NCBI GenBank assembly: GCA_038496675.1
Contig: CM076654.1
Location: 14,096,207 to 14,160,206 of the forward strand
DNA from: Rachycentron canadum
Lineage: Eukaryota; Chordata; Actinopteri; Carangiformes; Rachycentridae
Length of the DNA: 64,000 nucleotides
Direction of reading: 5' to 3'
The position numbers and the translations under genes were made by a program. Numbering within the stretch: the stretch's first letter is position 1; every line of letters starts with the position of its first letter. The notes beneath the pieces were generated by a model that worked only from the letters and a program-made list of their open reading frames with translations, made no database searches and had not been told where the DNA came from. Of the stretch, positions 1-12,296 are shown piece by piece.

Positions 1-307
1 AACTAACCAGTTCAATGTGTGTGACAATTTATTTTCTACCTTTTTTTTTTTTTTTTTTTTTTACATTTTTGTTTACTACAGTATTCAATGTTTTCATTAG
101 CCCCAATGTCTTTAGTATTGTCCTGCAATGTAGAAAATAGTAAAAAAAAAAAAAAAAAACAACAAAAATAAAACAAACCTATACTTGGTGTATACATTGA
201 TGCCCAACATTCCTGAGCTATTGTTAGACCAGCTTTTAGACATTACTGATTAGTATTTGTTTTCTAAGAATAATTAACATCACAGGAAATCTTTTTTTTT
301 TTTTCAG

Positions 308-523
308 GAGGACATTGAAAAGATGGAGGCCAGAGAAAAGGAACACAAACAGCAGGAAGCCCAGAAAAAGCTTTTTGAGGGACTCAAATTCTACCTGAAC
401 AGAGAAGTGCCCAGAGAGTCACTGGCTTTCATCATCAGGTGAGTCGGATCTGTTGCAGTAAAACTCTGCCAGTGCCTTTTACAAACATACAAACATTTTA
501 TTTATATACATATATATACACAT

Positions 524-589
<66 letters not shown>

Positions 590-2864
590 GTGTATATATG
601 TATATATGTGTGTGTGTTTATTATAAACCTCAAACAGATGTAGAGCCTTTCTTGAATCATCTGTGCATTGGTGATGTGTTCCAGGTGTTTTGGTGGGGAG
701 GTGTCCTGGGACAAGTCTGTTTGCATTGGCAGCACATACGAGGTGACCGACGAGACCATCACACATCAAATTGTTGACAGACCCAACACCGACAAGCAGT
801 ATATCAACAGGTAATAGTTGAGCTTTTCTTGCTTTTCAAATATGCTGATCACCTTTTTATTGGAGCTTGTCAAAACATGTTAATTTTAATTAATTATAGA
901 AACAAAAAAATGACTCCTTGACACCATCGAGATGTGGGCAAATGTGTAAAGAATGTCATGTCTTGGACAATGAACCAAACTGTAAATTCATTTTTCAAAA
1001 GAAAAGCTCATTCAGATTCTTCTGAGCTACTGCAGTCCCAAATGTGTGGTGATGAGGCTGCTCTGGTGTGTGCACCATATGGGCATACTGAGTAAAAGGT
1101 CGCTGCATCTTTTCTTTTTTCTGTTAGAGTGGTGAGTAAAACAGGCCTTGCTCTTAGGTGCCCCTCCCTCTTATCAGCTATCTGCAAATTCACAGGGTCA
1201 CAATAGAATAATCAAAATATGGGCAAAGATCACAAAGCCTGAATTTTAATCACAAAATGTGTAATTAAACGCTTCACCACCCCTACTTTTTATACAATGA
1301 ATGACATTTACAGTGTATTTTTGAATCCTAAATGCAGGAAGTCTCTGCAGATTGTGATCCTCCCTGTACATTACCATATCCTTCACAATGCATCCTTTCA
1401 GAATTATCTTTCTGCTCTCTTGCCTCAAAGCAACCCTATTCATTGTGTTCGACAGACCCTGTCCTCTTCCTTTCCCAAATTCCTCATACATTTCTCTAGT
1501 AAGGAGGAAAATCTAATTTCTGACCAAAGAGGGAGATATTTGCTCATTATTTCAGATTAAAACGGGGAAATGTCCAGCACTTGTTAGCTTCATCAGAGGC
1601 TAATATCATAACTTTACTTGATGTTTCAGGTACTATATTCAGCCCCAGTGGGTGTTTGACTGTGTCAATGCCAAAATCCTCCTGCCTGTAGAGGACTACT
1701 TCCTTGGAGTGACTCTACCCCCCCACCTCTCTCCATTTGTGGAGGAGAAGGACGGCGATTACGTGCCACCTGAAAAAGTGAAGATCATGGCCTTACAACG
1801 GGGAGAAAAACCTGGTACGAACTGAGCCAATATTGAATCACAGTTATTACAATTAGAATCTATTTACTTGGATGTATTTGGCAAACTATCATTAGTCATC
1901 CCTTGATTACATACAGCTGATTGCAACTTCTAAAACCACTTAGCTGCACTAGTAATAAATTCATTGTCTGATTGTAAAGTAGGTGAATAAATGTGAAACC
2001 AGTCATCCTGCATTTGATGTTAGTGTTTAATATAAATCAGTGAAATTAGTTTGATACTAGAGAATATTTGATTCACAGCTCAGAACACAAAAGGTATAAA
2101 TTTTTCTTCCATCATAGCCCATGAACAGGAAGATGAGGAGGAGGAGGACGACGACGACAATGACGACGATGACGACGACGATGATGATATTGATGATGAG
2201 GAAGAGAAAGATGAGGAAGAAGAGGCAGATGAGAAAAACCTAAAGAAGATGGAGGAACAAAGATCCCAGGGCAAGGTAAGAGATTTCTGACCTTGACACT
2301 TGTGTAATCTGCTGTTTTTATAAACTTGTGGAGCCTTTATTGACTCTTCTTTTCCTTTTAGTCTCTGCAAGTCAAAGTGACACCTGGGAAAGTGAAGGTA
2401 GAGAACACAGCACGCTTGGAACAGGAGGAGAAAGCAGAGGAGAAACGTCTTGCCATCATGATGATGAAGAAAAAGGAAAAATACCTGTACGACAAGATCA
2501 TGTTCGGAAAGAAAAGAAAAATCAGAGAGGTTTGTTTCATTTTGCTATTGATTTGAGTATGGATTAACACATAGATAAGAGTTTGTTCAGCTATGTGAAA
2601 GATAACATTCTGGCATTTTAAACATTGGATCCTTTATTTCCACTATCTGGCATCTTATCTCAGCGCAAGAATGTTTAACAGTATTGTGTGTATTGAAACA
2701 CACAAGCCCAGTGATGACCCTCTGAGTTCACTGATCTCTAAAATGCTAGTGTGACTGGTTAATTAACTGTATTCATTCAATGCTTACAGGCTAACAAGCT
2801 TGCCGCCAAGAGGAAAGTCCATGACGATGCTGAAAAAGCAAAGAAGAAAAAGGCTCGAAAATAA
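308..2864 (+). CDS. pes1: Pescadillo homolog, C-terminal part (gene runs off the left edge)
   Basis: Pescadillo is a nucleolar protein of the PeBoW complex (PES1-BOP1-WDR12), needed for 27S/32S pre-rRNA processing and 60S subunit maturation. Six 3' exons are present: 308-438, 685-810, 1630-1814, 2118-2275, 2362-2529 and 2790-2864. All have GT-AG borders and join in frame to 280 residues ending in TAA. The first three exons carry the end of the central region and the BRCT domain (for example LAFIIRCFGGEVSWDKS, then YYIQPQWVFDCVNAKILLP). Exon four encodes an acidic Asp/Glu tract written largely in GAC/GAT/GAG triplets. The last two exons encode a Lys/Arg-rich coiled tail ending KKKKARK, consistent with nucleolar targeting. 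The 5' half (pescadillo N-terminal domain) lies outside the window. The 819-base intron at 811-1629 holds nothing I recognise. Identity is firm from the BRCT and tail sequence. Confidence 0.95.
502..617. repeat. TA/CA/GT microsatellite in a pes1 intron
   Basis: Compound dinucleotide tract: (TA)n, then (CA)n, then mixed TATATG/TGTG. It makes open frames on both strands with His/Thr/Tyr repeats that are artefacts. Confidence 0.9.
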
Positions 2865-4360
2865 CTTTCTCTTCAGACTGACTTTTTGTGTATTTAACTT
2901 CATGAAGTAGAGTGCATTACAGGTTGACATGTCATAAAACCTGTACTTGCATCAGGCAGTCTTGTGAGTTAGATTCTCTGTAATAACCTCTGCATAATCT
3001 CAAGATAAAATGCAGGATGTGGCTTATGCCAATTGTGTAATTATTGATGTAAAAGTGACTGTTTTCATTTTGTTTGTATGAACTGTATTACACATGGTAT
3101 TCCATTTTATTTTAAAGTCTGTACTTAATGGTCTGTATTTTAAAGTAAAAACACAATGTATTAAGCCTGTTGTGATCTTGCATCAGATAAAAGTTTTAGG
3201 ACTGTTCCTAAGCTGCTGTGTTTCTTCACATTGTGCCACTGGGTGGTATATTCAAGGATGATATGATTAAAGCAAACCACTAGTCTGTTCATGACAGTTG
3301 AGCAGCCCTTGGGTGTGTATGGATCAGTAGAAATGCAACATGTTCCACGAGATGCAACAGCCCACATTTGCGAGGTGGCCAGAGGTCGGGTCACTGTGCT
3401 GTTGTTGGTGGGTTGTCTTGACTAATTGCTCCACATATATGCAGTGGGTGCTGATGATGAAGGAGCAGAAGCCCCTCTGCCCCCCGAGATGCTGCTGTGA
3501 TCCTGGTGGGCCAAAGGCCAAGCCAGTCATGCCCGGCACTCCTCAATCTCCTCATTCAGTCTGAGACGCTCCCTGCCGCCTCTCACACATCCCCTTGCAC
3601 CATGATCTGCATTCCACGCATGCCCACCCAGTCCAGGTCTCAGCCTGGCACTATGGGTGCCTGCAGGCAAAGGCGCGCTCTGCGCAACAAAAGCAGCAGT
3701 GTCATGCCGGAGCATGACAACTGTGGGATGGGCAGCACAAATCCAGTATGCCTTCCAGGAATTGGGGTCACAGTGTAGAGCGAGAACGCTTTGGTACTGT
3801 AATAGTTGAGGCATTATGACCACATTGCTACATCCTGGCATGCAGAACCAAATGAACTTGTCCCTCATTGCTGAATGTTCATTTATCTATTGACATCTGT
3901 GCTGCCTTACACAAGTATACCAGGAATGGCAGTTTTCAAAGTATCTGATACTGTCTGCTGTATCATAAAATACATGTCTGCAATGTTGCACAAACCACAC
4001 TAATCTTTGAGGGGAAAAAAAGATCACAATTATTGCATGACAAAGCTGTAGTTTCTAAGTTTGTCTAGATGATTAATTTATCCATGATCCTAAAAGTAAG
4101 TTGTCCTGTGTCCAGCTTTCTAAATAAGCATTTTAAACATTACACAGAACAGTCTTGATCAAGTCGTACAATTAGAGCCTTTGTGCCTTGGCTTTCTGCA
4201 TTTGTTCTTTTTATGCTGTTTTGTACCCCTCCTATCAGTTTGCAGCTCAGACTCCAGTGTCTGCACTCAATAGCCCTCTGTATGTAGACACAGAATAGGG
4301 ACTATACAGCCCCTCTCCCACCCTCCCCTCCTTTGCACTCACTGACAAGTGCACATCCCC
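2865..4360. other. pes1 3' UTR and pes1-gal3st1 spacer
   Basis: The first few hundred bases after the pes1 stop should be its 3' UTR; I see no clean AATAAA there. From about 3330 to 3790 the composition turns clearly GC-richer than its surroundings, with short overlapping open frames on both strands and no recognisable product. From 3790 the sequence returns to AT-rich spacer up to the gal3st1 promoter. Confidence 0.6.
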
Positions 4361-4372
4361 TGACAGAGAGCT

Positions 4373-4380
4373 TGACGTCA
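4373..4380 (+). promoter_or_regulatory. Consensus CRE (TGACGTCA) at the putative gal3st1 promoter
   Basis: A perfect palindromic cAMP-response element lies just upstream of the region I infer to be the gal3st1 5' untranslated exon, which ends at a good donor (GAAG|GTAAGA) at 4744. The element is seen directly. Its use as a CREB/ATF site and the exact transcription start are inference; no TATA box is obvious. Confidence 0.5.
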
Positions 4381-4384
4381 CTGG

Positions 4385-4744
4385 TGGCTAGATGAGCCTC
4401 CCTGCAGTGCTTTATTCAGCAAGAGCAGTTTTGGAATTGAAAGTTGAGGGGGAGGCGGCAGGTAGCCGGAGGCATCAGGTGTGCAGGCAGAGAGTTAGAG
4501 CGAAAGAGGAGACGAGGAACAGCAACTAGATGAATGAGCTCCGCGGCCCTGGACATGTGATAAGGGGAGCGCAGGACTGTGCTGGGTCTATAGCAGTATG
4601 TGTATGTCAAGATCAGACATAAGAACAGCTGTAGGAGGGAGACCAACTTGCATTAATCATCTGGAAGTGGATTGGAAAGGAAGAAGACAATGCACCTGGA
4701 CAAGAAACACTACAATTAGTTTTTCTTTGAATTTATGTATGAAG
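4385..4744 (+). other. gal3st1: Probable 5' untranslated exon of gal3st1
   Basis: This purine-rich, moderately GC-rich stretch follows a CRE and ends in a consensus donor (GTAAGA from 4745). The first coding exon of gal3st1 has an acceptor (TTTTTAAG, about 7265) about 24 bases before its ATG, so a leader exon must lie upstream, and this is the best candidate. The left border is not defined by sequence. The inferred intron, about 4745-7265, is AT-rich, carries no convincing coding exon and contains a short GAT repeat near its end. Confidence 0.5.
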
Positions 4745-7223
4745 GTAAGAAATCCTTCTCCAGACTAAAACCTCTCTTGAAAATGATCTAATTTTGTGCT
4801 TTGTAATATTGGGTATGGGTGTTTAATGACAAACAACATTAAGACATTATACCTGCCAACACCTTCAGTTATGTCACATAAAACGCATACAAGGAAACAA
4901 GCAGTTTCTGCTCTTGAGATCCTATTAATACCTAGCAAAATAAATAAATGTCTTTGTTTTGGTGTGTAGCCATACAATGCTAAATGTGGGTTGTAACATT
5001 GCATGTAGGTTTTGCTGAGTAGGTAAGACGAGAGTTCAGGATAAAGGATTAAGTCATACTAACATACTGCAAGGACATACATATTTGCATATTTGAGCAA
5101 ACAATGATACTAGCTAGCCTCAAACTGCCTTTTATTTGATTCAAATCACCTTGTGTTTTGAGGTTATTACTGGAAAATAATAACGCTTATATAAAATTCA
5201 CTCCATACTTTCAAGCCAGAGCTTTCCACCAGAATGAGCCTTGTCCTACAATGTCTCCAATCAGAGAGCTTCTCAAGGCAGAGAGAAAGCTCTCTCATAT
5301 GTCTTTTAGCTCTGTTTGGAGAGTAGTGTTTGTATAATGGGCCGATAACACTAAACCTAAAATATAACTCTTTGGTTCAAAGGATCAAGGCGCACATAGT
5401 AACTGAAACCAGCATGAGGGTTTGAGATATCTACCTCAAAACATAGCACCAAGGCCAGACTAAATCCAAAAATAAATAATAAATGACACATGACTAGTCT
5501 AAAAAGACTATCACATTTACAATTTGCCATGGATTCATTAAAACTGCTGTGTGATTTATAAACATGATCATGACCAAAGGTATCTATTCCCACCCTTCCC
5601 ACCTTTGGTAAAAATGCAGTGTTAGTCTAATATTTCATCTATGTCACTATCCACAAAATCTCTCTTTGTGTTGCTTCCAGTGCTAATACAAACATCTACA
5701 AGTTTGTTGCTTTATACAACTCAACACAGCTGTTGTTATTTGTTACATTGCAAGCTTTTGCCAAAATTAAACTAGTTTTAAAATTACTATAAAATACAAT
5801 GAATCGTTTGAGATTAAACCAGTAGTTTAACTTCTTATTTTTCAAGCAGTGTCTAGTTGGGGATGTGTCACATTTAATGTGTATGAGCAGATCTCCTAAA
5901 GAGACATTTCCCCTCTTAATTTCTCAGACTGAGAAACTAAACTTCTGTAGCAGAGGACTTTTACAATGTAATAGTTGTACAAGTCCTCCAACGAATATGG
6001 AACAAAGACTGTTTGTTTTCTGAAACTAAGCATTAACTGATTATAACTCATAATTTTGCTCTGTTCCCTGCAGCAAAAAGACAATGTACATCACCATATA
6101 CAGTGATCAGAAACCTTCAGTGGTGGAGTTAGCTCAGAATATCTTTCCTCAAAAAGAAACCGAATATTAAAATGTAGGGAAAACATGCATTTACTGATTC
6201 TGCTGATTATACAAATTCTAACTACATTTAAACATAGAATATTTCAAAGAAAATCCATCAAAAGCTGGAGATCACCTCAGGCTCTGCTCTGTATTGAGGT
6301 CACCTTGGGTCACATATGTCATAAATTCCAGGTGGTGAGGGTGTGACTTGTGTAGCTGAGTCAGCAGGGGGCTCATCTTACCGCAGTCTGCAAGGGGGAA
6401 TGCAATACCACTTTCCACGGTGATGCATTATTTATCTCATGGGGCAGCTGAGAAACACAGGGTTAGTCATTTCAAGTTGCAAGTATGTCATTATGTAGTT
6501 CAGCATACAATGTTTACTACACCCAGTGTTTAAAATGTTTATGAAGCTGACAGCCAATGGTTAATACTGAAACTGTGTCAAGTAAAATGTACCCAGTGGG
6601 TAAATATCCCTGAGCACCACAAATTACAGTCCACCTTATGACAGTAGTTTACACAAAGACTACAGGACTTGGAGCTGCCAATAGAGACTCACTTTAAGTT
6701 GTTTTACCAAAACAATAATACATTCTCCTAACCCTAACCCTCTCAATTTCATATTTAGCTTGCTGGTATTAATGATTTTGGACAAACAGATTCATTTACT
6801 TTGTTGTTTGTGTATAGTACTGTGCATCCCTGCCAGAGCTACAAGTGATGGATACAATGAAATTAACACCAAAAATAAAACACAGTACAACACAAAAAGC
6901 ACTGCATTAAATACTACCTTTTGTGAATAACAGAGGCAGTACTGTATAGAAATAGATTATTGAACCAACACATCTTTGTCACAGACCATTGAATTGGATT
7001 GATTTATATTTTACAACCGTTCATGTTATTGTGTCCACTCAGAGACCAGAGAAGATCTATGTCATTTTACTCTTTAATTTGTTTCCAAGTTACCATCAAG
7101 ATAAATTATTCACACTGTTGTTGTGTCCACAAAGCAGAGAATAATCCAGACAGTGTTGGTCTTGTTCCTTTATTTATCTAAAGAATAACAAAAAAATAGG
7201 AAATGCTTAACTTGATGATGAAG

Positions 7224-7252
7224 GCGATGATGATGATGATGATGATGATGAT
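7224..7252. repeat. (GAT)n microsatellite
   Basis: About nine GAT/ATG triplets in a row, just before the first coding exon of gal3st1 and within the putative leader intron. Confidence 0.85.
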
Positions 7253-7288
7253 CTGTGTTTTTAAGGTAATCCTTGACACTGCTGCACC

Positions 7289-8790
7289 ATGACTAGCAAG
7301 CAAGGGAGGCAGTGGAGGTCCATGTGCAAAGGCCTGGTCCTTGGTACCCTCCTGACCAGCTGCATGATCCTGCTCTACTGCCTCTCCACTCCACAGATCC
7401 ACTTCAGTCTGCCTGAGTAAGACTCATCACACTGGTGCACATGCACTCTGTAAAAAACACCATGTAAATACAGTATATCACAATTCTTCAGTATAAATAA
7501 ATGTGTTTTAGAGTTGCATTAATTAGTTTCCAGTGATTAATAAAATCACTTGGTTTGCTCACTTTCTCTATTTTGTATGGGTGTAAACTTCATTAGTATT
7601 ATTAGCACATTTATTAATTTGATTGTTTTCCTCTCTGTAGGGTTCCGGTGCCTTACTCCTGTGCCCACCGTCCATCTCAGCTTCACTCCAAACCAACCAC
7701 AAACAGCTCACACCAAAAACATGGCCAGAGCTGTGCCCCTAAAGTCGATATCATGTTCATGAAGACCCACAAAACAGCCAGCAGCACCTTCCTCAACATT
7801 CTTTTCCGCTTTGGAGAAAAGCACCGGCTCAAATTTGCCTTTCCTGACAGCAGAAATGATTTCTTCTATCCATCTCTTTTCGAGCGCTCCCAGGTAAAAG
7901 ACTACAGACCTGGAATGTGCTTCAATATTATCTGTAATCACATGCGCTTCAATGCACCTGAGGTGGCCAAGTTGCTCCCAATGGACACTTCTTACATCAC
8001 TATTCTCCGGGACCCTGCAGAGCTTTTTGAGTCATCCTTCCACTACTTTGGCCGGCTGGTGCCTTTTACCTGGAAGATACCAGGTGATGACAAGCTGACT
8101 GAGTTCCTTCGTGATCCACATAACTACTTTGATCCACAGGGCTTCAACTCTTTCTACCTCAAGAATCTGCTGTTCTTTGACTTTGGGCAGGACAACACTA
8201 TGGAGCTGGATGATCCACGGGTAGAAGAAGGCATCAAATTCATCACTGACCGTTTTCAGCTGGTCATGTTGGTGGAATACTTTGAGGAGTCACTCATCCT
8301 TCTCAAAGATGCCCTCTGCTGGGAGATGGAAGACTTGCTCTTCTTCAAGCTCAATGCCCGTAAGGGATCCACTGTGTCCAAACTTACCTCTGAGCTGAGA
8401 GCCAGGGCACTTGAGTGGAATGCTATTGACTGGAAGCTATACCAGCATTTCAACCAAACCTTTTGGAAGAAAGTACATGCGTATGGACAGTGGCGGATGG
8501 CTGAGGATGTTGCAGAGCTTAAGAGAAGGAACGCGGAGATGACATCCATCTGCATTGAGGGGGGTCATGCTGTGGAAGCTGGCAGCATCCAAGAGACAGC
8601 CATGCAGCCCTGGCAACCCATTGGAGAGAAGTCCATTATGGGCTATAACCTGAAGAAGAATGTGAACAAGACATATCGGAAGTTGTGCCGTAAGATGTTG
8701 ATGCCTGAGCTTCAATACTTAACAGAGCTTGGGGTGAACCTGTGGATCACCAAGTTGTGGGGCCATGTCCGAGATATCATTAACTGGTGA
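7289..8790 (+). CDS. gal3st1: Galactosylceramide sulfotransferase (GAL3ST1)
   Basis: GAL3ST1 (cerebroside sulfotransferase) is a Golgi type II membrane enzyme that moves sulfate from PAPS to the 3-OH of galactose on galactosylceramide, making the myelin lipid sulfatide. There are two coding exons, 7289-7416 and 7641-8790, joined in frame to 425 residues, close to the mammalian length. Residues 1-14 are short and basic, 15-33 form the signal-anchor, and the lumenal domain follows. The 5'-phosphosulfate-binding loop is visible near residues 83-90 (MKTHKTAS), and the 3'-phosphate-binding segment follows as ITILRDPAELFESSFHY. Possible N-glycosylation sites are N64 (NSS), NQT in HFNQTFW, and NKT near the C terminus. 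The start ATG at 7289 lies in a good context (CACCATGA). A candidate poly(A) signal AATAAA is at 10280. The single large second exon is usual for this family. Confidence 0.96.
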
Positions 8791-10484
8791 CTAGACATGT
8801 GAGCAAGAGTGACCAACTCTTCAAGACTGTATTCAAAGAAGAGAAATCTGATTGTGTGGCTGACAGAGAGAGAGTTTAAACATTTCTGTCACATTTCTTG
8901 TCTCATTTTGTTGTAACTGTATTTGCATTTCATATGATTGTGCACTGTAATGTATTTGATCGGTGCTTGAGAAAAAAAAAATACTGTTGACCACACAATC
9001 TACAAATACTGAACCAGTTTGCTGCACGCAGATGAGGCCTAATATTGTTCTCTGTGTTTATGAGTCAGTTTTCAGACATTAAAATGTTCATATTCTCAGA
9101 TGTGAGCTTGTCCTAATGGACCAGTTGAGTTCAGGACTGATTTTATAAGCCCTTTGATGGAATGAAGACCCATTGTTGCCATCCCTGCCAAATTGTTAAA
9201 GTTGTTCAAAGACATGAAAAGAGTCATGCTTTACTTTGAGCTAAATGTCCAACTCTTTGGTGTCCACTCCCCGAAGTTGAAACATTTCAATTCTAAGTGA
9301 CTGAATCCCCACTAATAGCTAAAATACAGCTGTGAAAATAAGTATGTTTAAGTATTCATCCCACATTATTGTTTATGGAGGACAAAATCAGCCATTATTA
9401 AAAAAAAAAAGGTGAGCAAACATGGATGACTTGTCACTTGTTATAACAGGGAAAACACAGGTGCAACCAATACCATTAAAGTTCACATTGTTTCAGGACC
9501 TCAGAAAAATGGCCAATATCTAAATCAAATGTAGCCATAATTACTGTTATTGATTACACATGTGTTTTTGCTGAAATGACAAGATGGAAAATGGTTGGAT
9601 GAATAATATGCAAAGAAGTGAAAAAATTAAATGCAGAGTACAGCACTATGCAATCAAGAAAAAAAAATTAATGTATTTTCCTTATTATTTTTTGCAGAAT
9701 TTTAAACATTTATGTTATATTGAGTTTATTGTATGATATAATATTTTTGCTTCTCCAGGAGACCTTCCAGTTGTAGCCAATTCTCCTCTTACTCCTGATA
9801 TCACAACATTAATCTTAATACCATTTGACCTTACCAGGTGTCTTGGTAGGTAGAATGATGATGCAGTGGGACTTTATTGTGTAGTGAGCCAAAAAAAAAA
9901 AAAAAAAAAAAATTGTCAGCCAAATTAAGTAAATCCTATCTATAGAGGCACAATGACAATGACTAACAGCGTTAAACATCACCTACAAGTGTTTACATGG
10001 CATCGTAATCATAGCCTGTGTAAATATAAGTAATGAAATTGAGAAGTAAATAGATGTTTTTCCTGATAATGCACTATATGTCTTATTTTTTTCTTAATTT
10101 GTGTAAATTTGCCTTCATATTATGTTTGTGTATTTCTATTCATTTAATATTTCGTTTATAGTGTTTTGTACTTAATTAATTAATTGAGTCAGTTATTGAT
10201 GGATTTATCTGTAATTTACTGATTTTGTCCTCCATACATTTCTCCATCATTCAATGTGTGATAATCCTTTTATCCTCAAAATAAAGTGAAAATTACATGT
10301 AATACTGTATGTTTTAAAAGTCTGATTCATAAACATCATAAATATAATCTCTATCTGTGATTTCATCCTTATATGTATAACAATGAGCAGGATTCATTAT
10401 GTACAAATGGATATGACATATTTGATTAAGTTGATAAATTGATTTCCTATTGAAAGTATGAACCTAAACAAATGATCACCAGTT

Positions 10485-10520
10485 CAACACGAGTTTACTT
10501 GAGCAAGTAAACTCGTGTTG
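10485..10520. repeat. Perfect inverted repeat, 17-base arms, 2-base loop
   Basis: The left arm at 10485-10501 begins CAACACGAGTTT and the right arm at 10504-10520 is its exact reverse complement, with only two bases between. It would form a tight cruciform or RNA hairpin. No gene or terminator role is expected in this eukaryotic spacer. Confidence 0.9.
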
Positions 10521-10874
10521 GCTGTGGCCAGTGACACTGAACTAAGCGGACTGTTCTATTAACATTTATTTGGCAGATGACATAACAAAGTGGCAGAAAC
10601 ATCAGGGGGTCCCTATTGACCCATTAAAGATCTTATTTGATTTATTTTTCAGTATTACAAAAATCTTGATTACACCCATCGTGATTTACTGTTGTATAAA
10701 TAAAACATGACAAATCCAGTGAAGGTTGAGAATCTTTATATTCAGCAATTTAATATCCTCGGATTGTGCAAAATCCATATGAATTATTAATATAGAGCTC
10801 TTGAAATATGGACCAAAAGTCCTGTATTAATTCATAATGAGACTTTATTAATTTTTAATAAACTTTAGATAACT

Positions 10875-10923
10875 CAAACACTATGGTTCATGAGACCACA
10901 GGCCTCATAAACCATAGTGTTTG
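10875..10923. repeat. Inverted repeat, 20-base arms with one mismatch
   Basis: Arms at 10875-10894 and 10904-10923 (CAAACACTATGGTT... against ...AACCATAGTGTTTG) differ at one position and flank a 9-base loop. The shape resembles a small RNA hairpin or the remnant of a foldback element. There is no known family match from reading. Confidence 0.85.
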
Positions 10924-11429
10924 TTTCCCAGCAAACAGGGAACGTCTGCTGCGAAACACACCTTGAGTAATGAGGGATAAACCAGGAGCTAGTTGGTCTA
11001 AAACTGAACATTTTTTTGCCTTTATGTGACAGAATTTCTCTCGATATGTCAAGAGATAGCACTGTTTCTGCATAAAAATAAAAGTAAAACAAACAAACAC
11101 AATCTATTTCCTTAATTTCTCCAGTACCACTAGCAGAATTGATAACATCAGAATATATACAATATGGACTTTAAAAATGTAATCCCAGGGCTATTTAATG
11201 TAGGGTTTCGGTTCCCATCTGTTCACACAACACAAATTATTTATTATCTGGTGTGGCAAAAATATTGGTATTTTACAGGGTTTTTTTCTTTGGGTTTTAA
11301 AATTATTTGTAACTACATAATCGATTGGAGGATTGGTTGGACTTGATTGATGGCTGGATTTGTCCAGTGGGCCACCAGTTCAAAAGTCCTGGGGTAGCCC
11401 ATCAGAAAATATGAAACCCATTTTGCATA

Positions 11430-11432
<3 letters not shown>

Positions 11433-11461
<29 letters not shown>
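11433..11461. repeat. (AT)n microsatellite
   Basis: About 14 AT dinucleotides in the spacer upstream of lztr1. Confidence 0.85.
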
Positions 11462-11463
<2 letters not shown>

Positions 11464-11847
11464 TGCTTTCTGTACATTTCTTACCATCAAAATACATATA
11501 CTTACAGTATGTACTAAATACTCTGTGACTGGGGTTCTAAAAAAAAATGAAAATTTTGGTTGGATCACAGCCAGTCTTATAAGCACAAACGATTGTGACT
11601 GGGTGAGTGATCATAGTTGAGTGGACATATTCCACCATTGGTCAGCTGAATGTCACATGACTAAATTTCCTATTTCCTATTCGGTGAGGACACAGACAAC
11701 TGTTGGGAACAAGGTCATCATTTTCCTTCCAGAGCACACACATATGTTGGTTTCAAATTCTTCCTCAACTTCGCCCCTTGTCCATCCATACACAAGGTTT
11801 GAAAACTCGATTTTACTGAGTGGACGTGAAGTAGTCACCGGGCCGAC

Positions 11848-11858
11848 GGGGGCGTGGC
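11848..11858 (+). promoter_or_regulatory. GC-box/KLF-type site in the putative lztr1 promoter
   Basis: GGGGGCGTGGC sits in a locally GC-rich stretch (about 11820-11900) some 470 bases upstream of the lztr1 start codon, with no TATA box nearby. The motif is seen; promoter function is inferred from position and composition. Confidence 0.4.
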
Positions 11859-12254
11859 TGGACGGCTGCGCTCTTTACTGTCAGTTAGCGCCGTTGTTTC
11901 GCTGGTTCATTTTAGGGGCTAATACCTTCCTGTGAACTCATCCACTCTGTGTGAAAAACCCGCTGGATATTACGCCGGTTACGCTGATATTTTAGTGTAA
12001 CGTTATTAGCTGTAACTTCTCATCTGTTGTAGTTGTTGTCGTTGCTCTTTTTGCAGCTTAGCACTAGCACAAAGCTATTTAGCTAGCCATGTTAGTTTTT
12101 AGCATCGATAGAAGCTAACGGTTAGCCGGAAGACCACGGTCCTCTAACATGAAAAACGGACTGTAGTTCAAAACTAACAGGCAAAAACAAATGACCCAAC
12201 CAAATTAGAGTTGACAGAAACCTTATCTCTCAGACCGGAGGACTGACACTGACG

Positions 12255-12296
12255 ATGGCGTTAACTGTGGGCGTCCCTGCAGATGAGTGGCCCTGA
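12255..12296 (+). other. Upstream ORF 1 in the lztr1 leader (13 codons)
   Basis: ATG at 12255 in a GACGATGG context, with G at +4, runs 13 codons to TGA at 12294-12296, ahead of the main start at 12327. It would be translated first if transcription starts upstream, as expected. Confidence 0.55.

Larger units (their letters stand above)
8791..11780. other. gal3st1 3' UTR and gal3st1-lztr1 spacer
   Basis: AT-rich sequence with no coding exon that I can support. AATAAA at 10280-10285 is a possible gal3st1 poly(A) signal, giving a 3' UTR of about 1.5 kb; ATTAAA near 9077 is an alternative. The spacer holds homopolymer A runs near 9891-9912, two strong inverted repeats (entered separately) and an (AT)n tract. 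Confidence 0.6.

Noticed and set aside
439..777. Tyr/Thr/His-repeat frames over the dinucleotide tract
   Set aside because: Product of a microsatellite running into a pes1 exon; not a gene.
2080..2370. Serine-rich 96-codon frame on the minus strand
   Set aside because: It is the antisense of the acidic pes1 exon; the serine run mirrors the GAC/GAT/GAG repeat.
6726..6741. CTAACCCTAACCCT, telomere-like
   Set aside because: Only about two repeat units; chance match, not an interstitial telomere.
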